NCBI GenBank assembly: GCA_021816925.1
Contig: JAKAWQ010000006.1
Span: 1-64,000, forward strand
Direction: 5' to 3'
Source of the DNA: Pseudomonadota bacterium
Lineage (GTDB): Bacteria > Pseudomonadota > Alphaproteobacteria > Acetobacterales > Acetobacteraceae
DNA: 64,000 nucleotides
The notes under the pieces were generated by a model that did no database searches, had not been told where the DNA came from, and saw only the letters and a list, made by a program, of their open reading frames with translations. Positions 8,803 to 17,414 of this stretch are shown here, in pieces (within the stretch, counting starts at the first letter, position 1; each line of letters starts with the position of its first letter). The position numbers and the translations under genes are program-made.

Positions 8803-9546
8803 CTATATCGGCCCCGTTCCGGCTTCCGGCTGCGAACCCGCGCCGGCACCTCCGCTCGAGAAACTCGCAATCAGAACCGCAAGGATGCCTGTCAGGAAGA
8901 TTCCATCAAATGTCCCGGCTCCGCCGATTGAGGCCACCGGCGCTCCGAGCCCCTGCACTCTGTTCAAATTGAGCAAATCCGCTCCGATGAGGGTGCCCAT
9001 GCTCCCTCCAAGGTAGGCCAGCGGCCCAGCCTGCCGTCGCGAAAGAATGAGCGCCACAACGGCACTTGCCACCGCCGGCACGAAGACCGGCAGCGCGATG
9101 CCGAGACCCGGAACCGGACGCGCCAGCAGATGCGTGACGATTGCGACACAAAGGATCGCCAGCGGACCTCGGACCCAAAGCTGCTTCCTGACCAGGAGAT
9201 AGATCGAAATCGCTCCGGGAATCAGCGCGCCGCCGACATTCACCGCAATTACCGTACCGGGCCAATTGACGACGACCGGAACCACATAGCGCATCCCAAA
9301 GAACGGAACGATCTCCCCCGACACGATCTCGCGCGCCGGCGTCTCGGCCACTGGCAGATTGAAATAGGATCCGATCAGCGACCCGCCCAACGCTAAAAGC
9401 GCCGCGCGCGGGCTGAGTCCGACCTGTTCGTACGCGTAGCCCAGCGCTCCGATGTAAAGGAACAGAATCAGAAAGCCGAAGGCGCCAACGAGAATGGAAA
9501 AGAACGGGAGGGCAAGCGGCAAGTAGTTGATGCCAGCGGGATACAT
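8803..9546 (-). CDS. DUF1614 integral membrane protein
   Basis: 247 residues, almost entirely hydrophobic with about seven predicted membrane helices. Recognisable family parts are GYAYEQVGLSPRAALLALGG, the motif around SYFNLPVAE, and a conserved GTLIGADLLNL near the C-terminus followed by ASIGGAGTFDGIFLTG, typical of DUF1614 proteins. The function is unknown. It lies 98 bases downstream of the AhpD-like gene on the same strand and could be co-transcribed. Confidence 0.88.
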   Translation of the reverse strand: MYPAGINYLPLALPFFSILVGAFGFLILFLYIGALGYAYEQVGLSPRAALLALGGSLIGSYFNLPVAETPAREIVSGEIVPFFGMRYVVPVVVNWPGTVIAVNVGGALIPGAISIYLLVRKQLWVRGPLAILCVAIVTHLLARPVPGLGIALPVFVPAVASAVVALILSRRQAGPLAYLGGSMGTLIGADLLNLNRVQGLGAPVASIGGAGTFDGIFLTGILAVLIASFSSGGAGAGSQPEAGTGPI

Positions 9547-9644
9547 CGATCCTCCTCAGATATCCTGCGTCATCGCGGCTCCCCGGGAGAGCGCTCGCGT
9601 GCAATCCGGCCGGCGTTTGACCAGCAGAACGCGGCCCGGTTCCC

Positions 9645-10004
9645 TCAGCCCGGCTTCGTGGATCCGGCCAGCATTTGGTCCACCGCCTCGAGTACCTGGG
9701 CCGCATATATCACCGACGGGCCCGCGCCCATATAGACCGCCATCGCCGGCGTCTCGGCCACCGCCGCCCGCGAGGCGCCGGCGTTGACAGCACCCTTCGC
9801 GTGATAGGCGATGCGCGGAGCGCAGCGGATTGCCACGCTGATTGCGAGCGCCACCAGCTCCTTGGTCGGCGCATCGAGCACGGCGCCACGGTGCGCCGCT
9901 CGCGCCATTTCGGAAAAGGTCTTCATCACCTCGGGCGCCGCCTGGCGCAGATCGCGTACGGCGCCGTTCATGTTGGCGATGAGAGCGAGCCAATCTTCGA
10001 CCAT
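9645..10004 (-). CDS. Carboxymuconolactone-decarboxylase (AhpD-like) protein lacking the second redox Cys
   Basis: 119 residues with the CMD fold: ELVALAISVAIRC, IAYHAKGAVNAGAS, and the helix AVYMGAGPSVIYAAQVLEA. AhpD-type peroxidases use a CxxC pair at the RCxxC-IAYH position. Here the sequence is RCAPR, so the second, resolving cysteine is Arg. One base (TGC to CGC) accounts for it. The protein may therefore be a non-peroxidatic CMD homologue. It lies 39 bases downstream of the exporter operon's last permease on the same strand. Confidence 0.88.
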   Translation of the reverse strand: MVEDWLALIANMNGAVRDLRQAAPEVMKTFSEMARAAHRGAVLDAPTKELVALAISVAIRCAPRIAYHAKGAVNAGASRAAVAETPAMAVYMGAGPSVIYAAQVLEAVDQMLAGSTKPG

Positions 10005-10043
10005 GGGTCTTCTCCGTTGCCGAGCGGGCTACGGTTGATGCCC

Positions 10044-11153
10044 TCAGGTCACACGCTTGCGGAACAGCCAGCCTGCTGCGGCCAAGCTCATCGCGCCGAT
10101 GAGGGCCATTGGCCAGTATTGTGGCAGCAGCGCACCGACGCCGGCACCTTCAAGAAAGACACTGCGGACGACGATCAGGAAGTAGCGCATAGGGTTGAGC
10201 AGCGTGAAATCCTGGATCAGCGGCGGCATGTTCGCGATCGGGGTTGCGAATCCCGAAAGGATGATGGAGGGCACCATGAAAAGAAACGCGCCGAGCAAGG
10301 CCTGCTGCTGCGTCACGGCGAGCGAGGAGATCATGAGGCCGATCCCGGTGACGGCGGTGACAAAGAGCAGGAGCCCGAGATAGAGCGGGAAAAGCCCGCC
10401 GCGCAGCGGAATGTCGAACCATAGAACGGCGGCCGCCACGATGACCGATGCCTCCAGCGTGCCGATCAGCAGCCCCGGCAATCCCTTGCCGAGCAGAATG
10501 TCGATCTGGCGCATCGGTGTGACCAGCAACTGGTCGAACGTGCCGGTCTCCCGCTCGCGCGCCACCGATAGCCCGACCACCAGTAAGGTCACCACCTGCG
10601 TCAGCAGGGCCACGATCCCCGGCACGATGAACCAGCGCGAACTCAGCGTCGGATTATAGCGGGCGCGGATGTCGAGCACCGCGGCAGGCGGCGGCTCTCC
10701 GTGTTCCGCGGCCCAGGAAAGGCTGAAGTCGGAGAGGATCGTATTCGCATAGCCCTCGATCAGGAGCGCCGTATTCGAGTTACGGCCATCCACGATCACC
10801 TGTACGGGGGCGGGCTCATGCAGCAAGAGATCGCGGGTGAAGCGCGGATCGATCACCAGGACCATGGCGGCGGTTCGCGAATCGATGAGCGAATTGATCC
10901 GCTCGCCGCTCTTGAGCGTGGCCACGAGGCGGAAAGTAGGAGAGCCAACGAAGCGCGCGACGAGATCCCGCGAGGCCTCGCTCGCGTCACGATTCTCGAT
11001 CGCAATCGGAACGTGGTTGAGGTCGTACGTGGCAGCGTAGCCAAACACCATGAGCTGGATCAGCGGCGGCCCGACCAGCACCATCCGGCTCTTGGGGTCC
11101 CGGAGTACGGCCAGCAGTTCCTTGACGATCAGCGCGAAGACCTGGCGCAGCAT
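10044..11153 (-). CDS. ABC-2 type exporter permease (second of pair)
   Basis: 369 residues; the start MLRQVFALIVKELLAVLRD is placed at ATG 11153, five bases after the stop of the sister permease, because the longer frame upstream is antisense-like arginine-rich sequence. There is one N-terminal membrane helix, a large extracytoplasmic loop (about 45-170), then five helices including the ABC-2 signature with ERETGTFDQLLVTP. It belongs to the YbhR/YhiJ-like permease group. With the sister permease, the double ATPase and the HlyD adaptor it forms an exporter arranged like E. coli YbhG-F-S-R, where cationic drugs and chloramphenicol are reported substrates; the substrate here is unknown. Confidence 0.9.
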   Translation of the reverse strand: MLRQVFALIVKELLAVLRDPKSRMVLVGPPLIQLMVFGYAATYDLNHVPIAIENRDASEASRDLVARFVGSPTFRLVATLKSGERINSLIDSRTAAMVLVIDPRFTRDLLLHEPAPVQVIVDGRNSNTALLIEGYANTILSDFSLSWAAEHGEPPPAAVLDIRARYNPTLSSRWFIVPGIVALLTQVVTLLVVGLSVARERETGTFDQLLVTPMRQIDILLGKGLPGLLIGTLEASVIVAAAVLWFDIPLRGGLFPLYLGLLLFVTAVTGIGLMISSLAVTQQQALLGAFLFMVPSIILSGFATPIANMPPLIQDFTLLNPMRYFLIVVRSVFLEGAGVGALLPQYWPMALIGAMSLAAAGWLFRKRVT

Positions 11154-11158
11154 CGGTT

Positions 11159-12283
11159 TCAATCCAGCCGTTTGCGCGCGGTCGCGCGCGCCACACCGAG
11201 AAAGATTGCCGCCATCACGGCAAGCGCGAGGGCGTTCGGCACCACGACCGGCCAGACATCGCCGGCCAGGAACACGGATTGCAGGATGGCAACAAAATAG
11301 CGTGCGGCGACAATATGAGTGATGATCTGCACCGCCGCGGGCATACTGCTGATATCGAAGACAAAGCCGGAAAGTATGAAAGCTGGCAGGAACGTCGTGA
11401 TGATGGCGATCTGCCCGGCCACGAATTGGTTGCGTGCGAATCCGGAAATAACGAGCCCCATCCCGAGCGCGGCCAGCATGAAGAGCGCCGAGGCGCCCGT
11501 GAGCACCAGCACCGAGCCATGCAGCGGCACGCCGAACAGGAAAACGGCGAGCAGGACCGAAGCGGCCATGCCGCCCATGCCGAGCAGGAAATAGGGAACG
11601 AGCTTGGCGAGCAGGATCTCGCTCACGGTCACGCGCGTGACCATCAGCGCCTCGAGCGTGCCGCGCTCCCACTCGCGCGCGATCACAAGCGCGGTGAGCA
11701 GCGCGCCCGTCAACGTCATGATGACAGCGATCAGACCGGGCACGAGGTAGTCGCGGCTGCTGACCGACGCATTGAAGCGTACCTGCGGCTGCGCCGCGAG
11801 CGGCAGTGCAGCACCTTTTCCATCGACGGCCGCACGCGCCGTGAGCCAGTTCGCCCATACCTGCTGGACATAGCCCTCGATAATTCGTGCATCGTTGGCA
11901 TCGACACCATTGACGATCACGCCGATCGGCGCATTGCCGTCGGATTCGGCACGGCGGGTGAAGTCGCTCTGCAGCCAGATGATTCCTTCTACTTTCCGCG
12001 CCGCCATCGCCGTCTCGGCCCCCTGGATGGTGAGAAACCGCCGCGGGCGAAAGAAAGGCGAATGGCTGAACTGGCTGGTGAAGCTCGCGGTCAGCCCATC
12101 CGGGTGCTGTACAACCAGCGCGAGCGGAACGTTGGTGGCGTCGAGCGAGACACCATAGCCGAAAATGATCAGGAGCAGCGCCGGCAACGCGAACGCGATC
12201 GCAAGTGCCGACGGATCGCGCCAGATCTGCAGGAGTTCCTTGCGCAAGAGTCCGCCGAGTCGGCGCAGCCGGGCGGCTTTCAT
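11159..12283 (-). CDS. ABC-2 type exporter permease (first of pair)
   Basis: 374 residues from ATG 12283, which overlaps the ATPase stop by four bases (ATGA), indicating translational coupling. The N-terminal helix (LRKELLQIWRDPSALAIAFA) is followed by a periplasmic domain and a C-terminal block of five helices with REWERGTLEALMVTRVT, the ABC-2 coupling motif. It is homologous to, but diverged from, the next permease, so the two presumably form a heterodimer. The upstream extension of the open frame is a shadow of the ATPase gene. Confidence 0.9.
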   Translation of the reverse strand: MKAARLRRLGGLLRKELLQIWRDPSALAIAFALPALLLIIFGYGVSLDATNVPLALVVQHPDGLTASFTSQFSHSPFFRPRRFLTIQGAETAMAARKVEGIIWLQSDFTRRAESDGNAPIGVIVNGVDANDARIIEGYVQQVWANWLTARAAVDGKGAALPLAAQPQVRFNASVSSRDYLVPGLIAVIMTLTGALLTALVIAREWERGTLEALMVTRVTVSEILLAKLVPYFLLGMGGMAASVLLAVFLFGVPLHGSVLVLTGASALFMLAALGMGLVISGFARNQFVAGQIAIITTFLPAFILSGFVFDISSMPAAVQIITHIVAARYFVAILQSVFLAGDVWPVVVPNALALAVMAAIFLGVARATARKRLD

Positions 12284-14079
12284 GCCGCCCTCGCCGGCTG
12301 AGCCGCCTCGATGACGGCGATGAACGCATCTTCCATGGTGGGATCGGGAAGGGCAGAGGCTCGCGCAGCCTCTTTGATCGCCGCCGGGGTGCCGGCGGTC
12401 AGCACGCGGCCCTGCGCCATGATCACCAGCCGATCGCAGTACTCGGCCTCCTCCATGAAGTGCGTGGTGACGAGAACCGTGACGCCGGCCTCCGCAAGTG
12501 CATTGATGCGCCGCCAGAATTCCCTCCGGGCCAGCGGGTCGACGCCCGAGGTCGGCTCGTCCAGAAACAGAATCTCCGGCTCGTGCATGAGCGCGCAAGC
12601 GAGCGCCAGCCGCTGCTTGAATCCGAGCGGCAGATCTCGGGCGGTGGCTTCGGCGAGCGGGCCAAGCTGGAACTCTTCCTCCGCCCATGCAAGCTGCTCT
12701 CGCTGGCGCGCGCCGTATAGTCGATAGGCGCTCGAAAAGAAGCGAAGGTTCTGTGCCACCGAGAGATCGCCATAAAGGGAAAACTTCTGCGCCATGTAGC
12801 CGATGCGTCCGCGCGCCGGCGCCGCTGCGGTACGGAGGTCGAACCCCGCGACACGCAGCGTGCCTTCGGAGGGCGGCAGGAGGCCGCAGAGCATTCGGAA
12901 CGTGGTGGACTTTCCGGCACCATTCGCACCGAGCAGCCCGAAGATCTCGCCGCGCGCGACACTGAAGCTCACATCGTCCACAGCGTGGAACGTGCCGAAG
13001 CGGCGCGTCAGGTGCTGCACGACGATAATATCTTCCCGGGCCGAGCGGGCAGGGGTGGTCGGGGCACTGGCGGGAGGGTCCCCTCTCGGTCGCGGCGCAT
13101 CGTTCGCGCCGGAGGTAGGCGTCGGGGCGGAACTCTGCGCCCTGAGGCGCGCGACGAAACTGTCCTCGAAGCGCGGCGCCGTCGGCACCAGGGCAAACCC
13201 GGACCCGCCAGACGGCAGAGCCGTTTGGTCGGACGGGCCGGCCGCTTCGGTGACCACCCGGACCCCGCTGCCCTGGATCACAGCATCGATCACCCCCGGC
13301 ATCTTTGCCATACGTGCCTGCAAGGCACGCCGGCCAACACCCTCCGCCCTAGCGAGGAAGCTCCGGCCGGCCATCTCGGCCGTGAATGTTCCAGGCGCTC
13401 CCCGCCCGAGCAGCCGGCCCTCGTGGATCAGCAGCACCGAATCGCAGCGCTCCGCTTCGTCGAGGTAGGCAGTACTGAAAAGCACCGTCATGTGGGCGGT
13501 GCGCGTGAGATGGTCGATGATTTGCCAAAGCTCGCGCCGCGACACCGGATCAACCCCAACCGTCGGTTCGTCGAGCAGCAGAAGCTCCGGCGGATGCACA
13601 AGCGTGCAGGCAAGCCCGAGTTTCTGCTTCATGCCACCCGAAAGGCGGCCGGCCATGCGCGCCGTGAACGGGCCGAGCCCGGTCATATGCAGAAGCTCCG
13701 CATAGCGCACGCCCCGCTCTTCCGGTGTTACGCCTTGCAGATCCGCGTAAAGGTCGAGATTCTCCTTGACGCTCAGGTCTTCGTAGAGACCGAAACGTTG
13801 CGGCATGTAGCCAAGGCGCGCCTGCACGCCGAGCGGGTTGCGCGCGACATCGATGCCCAGCACCTCGATGCGCCCGCCATCCGCGCGCAAGAGCCCGGCG
13901 ATCAGGCGCATCAGCGTCGTCTTGCCCGCGCCGTCCGGGCCGATCAGCCCCGTCACCGCGCCGCGCGCGGCGGTCGCACTCACCCCGTCGAGGGCGACCA
14001 CTACGCGCTTGCCCGTCCGAAAGCTCCGCCGCACGTCTTCGAGGCGGAGGGCGGGCGGCGCCTCAGCGGCGGGCGGCAT
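12280..14079 (-). CDS. ABC exporter ATPase with two fused nucleotide-binding domains
   Basis: 599 residues from ATG 14079 (MPPAAEAPPALRLEDVRRSF), overlapping the end of the adaptor gene by 17 bases. The first NBD has Walker A GPDGAGKTT at about 47-55, signature LSGGMKQK and Walker B LLLLDEPTVGVDP. A proline/threonine-rich linker precedes the second NBD, with Walker A GANGAGKST, a degenerate signature (LPLGFKQRLALAC) and Walker B EILFLDEPTSGVDP. The loss of a regular LSGGQ in the second half is usual for this YbhF/YhiH-like group. It energises the two permeases downstream. Confidence 0.93.
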   Translation of the reverse strand: MPPAAEAPPALRLEDVRRSFRTGKRVVVALDGVSATAARGAVTGLIGPDGAGKTTLMRLIAGLLRADGGRIEVLGIDVARNPLGVQARLGYMPQRFGLYEDLSVKENLDLYADLQGVTPEERGVRYAELLHMTGLGPFTARMAGRLSGGMKQKLGLACTLVHPPELLLLDEPTVGVDPVSRRELWQIIDHLTRTAHMTVLFSTAYLDEAERCDSVLLIHEGRLLGRGAPGTFTAEMAGRSFLARAEGVGRRALQARMAKMPGVIDAVIQGSGVRVVTEAAGPSDQTALPSGGSGFALVPTAPRFEDSFVARLRAQSSAPTPTSGANDAPRPRGDPPASAPTTPARSAREDIIVVQHLTRRFGTFHAVDDVSFSVARGEIFGLLGANGAGKSTTFRMLCGLLPPSEGTLRVAGFDLRTAAAPARGRIGYMAQKFSLYGDLSVAQNLRFFSSAYRLYGARQREQLAWAEEEFQLGPLAEATARDLPLGFKQRLALACALMHEPEILFLDEPTSGVDPLARREFWRRINALAEAGVTVLVTTHFMEEAEYCDRLVIMAQGRVLTAGTPAAIKEAARASALPDPTMEDAFIAVIEAAQPARAA

Positions 14080-15109
14080 CGGAAGGCACGCAGCCCGGCG
14101 GCGGCCCGGCGGCGGGATTCTGCGCGAGATCGATGTGCACAGTCGCGGGCATGCCGAGGCGGAGTTCACCCCGGGCATCGCAGACATAGATGCGCGTCTG
14201 ATAGACGAGGGCCGTTCGCAGCTCCGGCGTCTCCACCGTCTTCGGCGTGAACTCCGCGGTGGGCGAGATGTAGCCGACCCAGCCGTGATAGACGCGGCCG
14301 GGAAAGCTGTCGGTCGTCACCATCGCCGCCATGCCGAGGCGGATGCGCCCGAGATCGCTTTCCGGCACGTAGGCACGCACCCAGAGCGGACTGGGCAGCG
14401 CAATCGTGAACACCGGCGTCGAAGGTGTCGCGATATCGCCTGGTTCAAGGATGCGGTCCTCCACCACACCGTCGGACCACGCGTAGAGCCGGGTGTCGTG
14501 AAATTCCTGCTTGGCCAGGGCCACGGCCGCCTGATCGGCCTCAAGCGCCGCCCGCGCCGCCGCGATGTCTTCCTTGCGCGGCCCCTTGACGGCCAGGATA
14601 TAGGCCTGCCGCGCGGCTTCGTACTGCTGCCGTGCCGCATCGAAAGCGGCGTGCGCGTCATCGCGCGCCTGGATGGTGGCCGCGCTCGTCGTGGCGAGAA
14701 TTGCAAGGCGCTGGTAGGTGACACCGTCATTCGCGTAGGTGGCGCGGAGCGCCTCCATGGTCGCCTTCGCCGCCGCGATATCCTCAGGACGCGTGCCGGC
14801 AACCAGCGCGGCCAACACCTGACCCTGGTTGTGCATCTGCCCCTCCGCCTGGGCCAGGGCCGCGGCGTAGCGCGTGTCGTCGATCATTGCCAGGAGCTCG
14901 CCCTTTTTCACCCTGTCGCCTTCCTGCACGAGGATGCGCGTGATGTGCCCGGAATCGTTGAAGGCCGGCTCAACTTCACGGATATCGACATCGCCGTAGA
15001 GCGTGAGGACGTTGCCGGTGCCTGGCGCGCGCAGGCGAACATAGAGCCATCCGCCGCCCGCGGCCGCGAGGAGCACAAGAACGAGAGCGATGCGGGCGCG
15101 CTTGGACAT
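14063..15109 (-). CDS. HlyD-family membrane-fusion protein of the ABC exporter
   Basis: 348 residues with one N-terminal membrane anchor (ARIALVLVLLAAAGGGWLYV). A lipoyl/barrel-sandwich half (ILVQEGDRVKKGELLAMIDD) is followed by a long alanine-rich coiled-coil hairpin (about 85-205) and the second lipoyl half with the beta-barrel (RLYAWSDGVVEDRILEPGD). It is the YbhG/YhiI-type adaptor that links inner-membrane permeases to an outer-membrane channel; no TolC-like gene is in the window. It is first in the operon, so the promoter should lie in 15110-15184. Confidence 0.92.
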   Translation of the reverse strand: MSKRARIALVLVLLAAAGGGWLYVRLRAPGTGNVLTLYGDVDIREVEPAFNDSGHITRILVQEGDRVKKGELLAMIDDTRYAAALAQAEGQMHNQGQVLAALVAGTRPEDIAAAKATMEALRATYANDGVTYQRLAILATTSAATIQARDDAHAAFDAARQQYEAARQAYILAVKGPRKEDIAAARAALEADQAAVALAKQEFHDTRLYAWSDGVVEDRILEPGDIATPSTPVFTIALPSPLWVRAYVPESDLGRIRLGMAAMVTTDSFPGRVYHGWVGYISPTAEFTPKTVETPELRTALVYQTRIYVCDARGELRLGMPATVHIDLAQNPAAGPPPGCVPSDAARR

Positions 15110-15184
15110 GACGAGATGGACCCGTAGGTCGTCGATTTGGCGGAACGGTTCAGAGTACCAGCATCTGCAGAATCCGGTCGCCTG

Positions 15185-15310
15185 TCATCGCGACGATGAA
15201 AGCTTAATGCCACCCTCGGCTTTCACTGCGCGCATCCGCTCGGCCACGTACGAGTGCGCGCCGAGCGCGGAGGCGTCGTCGTAGAAAAGATGGTGCATCA
15301 TGCTCGACAT
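15185..15310 (-). CDS. Possible 41-residue small protein after thiolase
   Basis: An ATG at 15310 lies 12 bases after the thiolase stop and has AGGTGG just upstream. The frame runs 41 codons (starting MSSMMHHLFYDDASALG, ending IKLSSSR) to TGA 15185-15187. It has no recognisable domain. Its position, ribosome binding site and acidic/basic composition look gene-like; conservation is needed to prove it. It could also be the tail of a deleted gene. Confidence 0.4.
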   Translation of the reverse strand: MSSMMHHLFYDDASALGAHSYVAERMRAVKAEGGIKLSSSR

Positions 15311-15322
15311 CACTGGCCACCT

Positions 15323-16510
15323 CTATGCGGCACGCTCGAGGGCGAGTGCGATGCCTTGCCCCCCGCCGATGCAGAGCGTGACCATGCCGCGGCGAACGCC
15401 GTCGCGAGCCATGCTGTGCAGCAGCCTGGTCGTAAGAATCGCACCGGTCGCCCCGATCGGATGGCCGTGCGCAATCGCCCCTCCCTCGACGTTGACGATA
15501 TCCTCCGGCAGGCCAAGCTCATGCATCACCGCGAGCACGATTGCGGCGAAAGCCTCGTTGATCTCGATCCGCTCGAGGTCGCCGAGCTTCCAGCCGGCGC
15601 GCTCCAGCGCCTGGCGTACCGCGGGCACGGGGCCGAGGCCGAAAAATGCGGGTTCGACCGCGCCGACGCCATAGGAAACCAATCGCGCCATCGGTACGAG
15701 ACCGTGCCGCTCGGCCCAACCCGCCTCTGCCACGACCATCGCCGCGGCAGCACTGTTGAGGCCCGGCGCGTTGCCGGCCGTGATGGTGCCGTCCTTGCGG
15801 AAGGCGGGCTTCAGCGCGGCGAGTGTCGCAAGCGTCGTTTCCGGACGGTTGTGCTCGTCCTTCGCGAAGAGCGTCGGTCCCTTGCGTCCGGGCACTTCGA
15901 TCGGCTCGATTTCAGGGCCGAACTTGCCCGCTGCCTGCGCGGCCCCGAAGCGTTTCTGCGAACGTTCCGCCCAGCGGTCCTGCGCCGCCCGGCCGATCTG
16001 GTATTTGCTTGCCAGATCTTCGGTATGCCAGCCCGAATGCTGCCCGGAGAAGGCGTCATTGAGGCCATCCTCCAGCATGGAATCGACGAGCGTGCCTGGC
16101 CCCATCCGGTAGCCCCAGCGCGCCTCGCGCTGGAGATAAGGAGCGAGGTCCATGTTCTCCATGCCGCCGGCAATTGCGCTCTCGGCCGAGCCCAACATCA
16201 CTTCCGCGGCCGCCGACGCGATGGCCTGCGCGCCCGAGCCGCACACGCGGTTGACCGTCATCGCCGGTACCGTCACCGGCAGGCCGCCGTTGATCGCGGC
16301 CTGCCGGGCGGGATTCATCTTGGTTCCGGCCTGGATGACGTTGCCCATGACCACCGTCTCAACGGCATCGGAGGCAAGTCCGGAACGGGCCAGCGTTGCA
16401 CGGACGACCGTCGCGCCGAGCAGAGGCGCTGGCGTGTTCTTGAGAGAACCGTTGAACGTCCCGATCGCGGTGCGGACCGGGTTGCAGATCACCACGCGAC
16501 GCTCTGACAT
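15323..16510 (-). CDS. Acetyl-CoA acetyltransferase / beta-ketothiolase
   Basis: 395 residues, full length for the family. The nucleophile is Cys90 in NRVCGSG; the His and the second Cys of the active site are in GHPIGATG and CIGGGQG near the C-terminus. NEAFA and GGMENM are also present. It condenses two acetyl-CoA or cleaves beta-ketoacyl-CoA; a role in polyhydroxyalkanoate or fatty-acid turnover is possible, but no phaB or phaC is nearby. A near-perfect FNR box is centred 67 bases upstream of the ATG, so oxygen-limited expression is likely. A small open frame follows. Confidence 0.93.
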   Translation of the reverse strand: MSERRVVICNPVRTAIGTFNGSLKNTPAPLLGATVVRATLARSGLASDAVETVVMGNVIQAGTKMNPARQAAINGGLPVTVPAMTVNRVCGSGAQAIASAAAEVMLGSAESAIAGGMENMDLAPYLQREARWGYRMGPGTLVDSMLEDGLNDAFSGQHSGWHTEDLASKYQIGRAAQDRWAERSQKRFGAAQAAGKFGPEIEPIEVPGRKGPTLFAKDEHNRPETTLATLAALKPAFRKDGTITAGNAPGLNSAAAAMVVAEAGWAERHGLVPMARLVSYGVGAVEPAFFGLGPVPAVRQALERAGWKLGDLERIEINEAFAAIVLAVMHELGLPEDIVNVEGGAIAHGHPIGATGAILTTRLLHSMARDGVRRGMVTLCIGGGQGIALALERAA

Positions 16511-16570
16511 AATTTCTTCTCCACCCCAAGCAGCTTGCGAAGGCTATCAACCTAAGCACGCCGACCGGGT

Positions 16571-16584
16571 TTGACATGCATCAA
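16571..16584. promoter_or_regulatory. FNR/Anr-like box (one mismatch) upstream of thiolase
   Basis: TTGACATGCATCAA differs from TTGAT-N4-ATCAA in one position. Its centre is 67 bases before the thiolase ATG, almost the same distance as the perfect box before the fasciclin gene. Confidence 0.6.
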
Positions 16585-16713
16585 ATCGTCGGAGCATCGC
16601 AACCCTGCTCTGCTTTACGTGACACACTCTGCAAAGCCCGGCGACGGGACCGCCCTGAACACTCCCCGCGCGCCATCCACGCGGAACGGCGCGCAAGGAG
16701 CGCCGGCGCTGCC

Positions 16714-17301
16714 CTATGGCTTTGGAGTGCCAAACGTCCCTTTGTCGAACGGATAGATCAACGCATTGGACGTCTGAAGGGCCTGTTGCTCGACCGTCGC
16801 ATGAGCGGGCTCGCCCCGGATCGATTGCCACGTGACGACGAAGGGAACGACGGTGCCATCCACCTCGATCTTCTGGTGGGAGACCGTCGTCAGGGTTGTT
16901 TTCTTCCCCGACAACGCGGCAGGCGGATAGAGTCCGCGCACGACGTGCGCGCGGACGAGCGCGATCATGAGGGTGGTATTCGGAAACGCTTCGGAGCCGG
17001 CCGGCAGTACCTGTGAGAGAATCCCCGGGTGGCCGCGAAACGCCGTGTTGGTCGGCACGAAGAGGGTCACCGGCAATGTCCCGTGCGCATAGGGTGCAAG
17101 TCCGGACTGTTGCAGAAGCTGGAACCAGATGCCGAAGCGCGGGTCGTTGAGGAAGACGGCGTACGCATCCTCGTAAGGCATGTGAAGAACGGACATCGCT
17201 GGGTCGGCGCCCGCGGCAAAACCCGCCTTGCCGAGTACCGCAGCAGAGGCGGCGGCCATGCCGCCGGCCGCGAACAAGGTCCGCCGTGAGAGGGAAGTCA
17301 T
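16714..17301 (-). CDS. Exported fasciclin (FAS1) domain protein
   Basis: 195 residues from ATG 17301 (MTSLSRRTLFAAGG). The twin-arginine motif and hydrophobic stretch to about residue 30 indicate Tat export. The rest is one FAS1 domain: VTLFVPTNTAF, the RAHVVRGLYP element and the closing SNALIYPFDKGTF. FAS1 proteins are periplasmic or surface adhesion-like; the bacterial role is often unclear. A perfect FNR box lies 63 bases upstream, so it belongs to the oxygen-responsive set with its neighbours. Confidence 0.88.
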   Translation of the reverse strand: MTSLSRRTLFAAGGMAAASAAVLGKAGFAAGADPAMSVLHMPYEDAYAVFLNDPRFGIWFQLLQQSGLAPYAHGTLPVTLFVPTNTAFRGHPGILSQVLPAGSEAFPNTTLMIALVRAHVVRGLYPPAALSGKKTTLTTVSHQKIEVDGTVVPFVVTWQSIRGEPAHATVEQQALQTSNALIYPFDKGTFGTPKP

Positions 17302-17363
17302 TGGTAAGTCTCCTATCATTTGTGGGAAGACGAAATGTTAGTGGTGAAGAGCGAGAGAGCTCA

Positions 17364-17377
17364 TTGATCTCGATCAA
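17364..17377. promoter_or_regulatory. Perfect FNR/Anr box upstream of the fasciclin gene
   Basis: TTGATCTCGATCAA matches the TTGAT-N4-ATCAA consensus at every fixed position. It is centred about 70 bases before the fasciclin ATG and lies in the gap between that gene and osmC. Confidence 0.85.
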
Positions 17378-17414
17378 TCTGGCGAAATCTTACGTTGGGG
17401 GAGAAACCAGCGCG

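Noticed and set aside
10044-12329. Single 761-residue permease fusion
   Set aside because: The upstream 390 codons lie out of frame over the other permease and are arginine-rich nonsense; two separate permeases with good starts explain the region.
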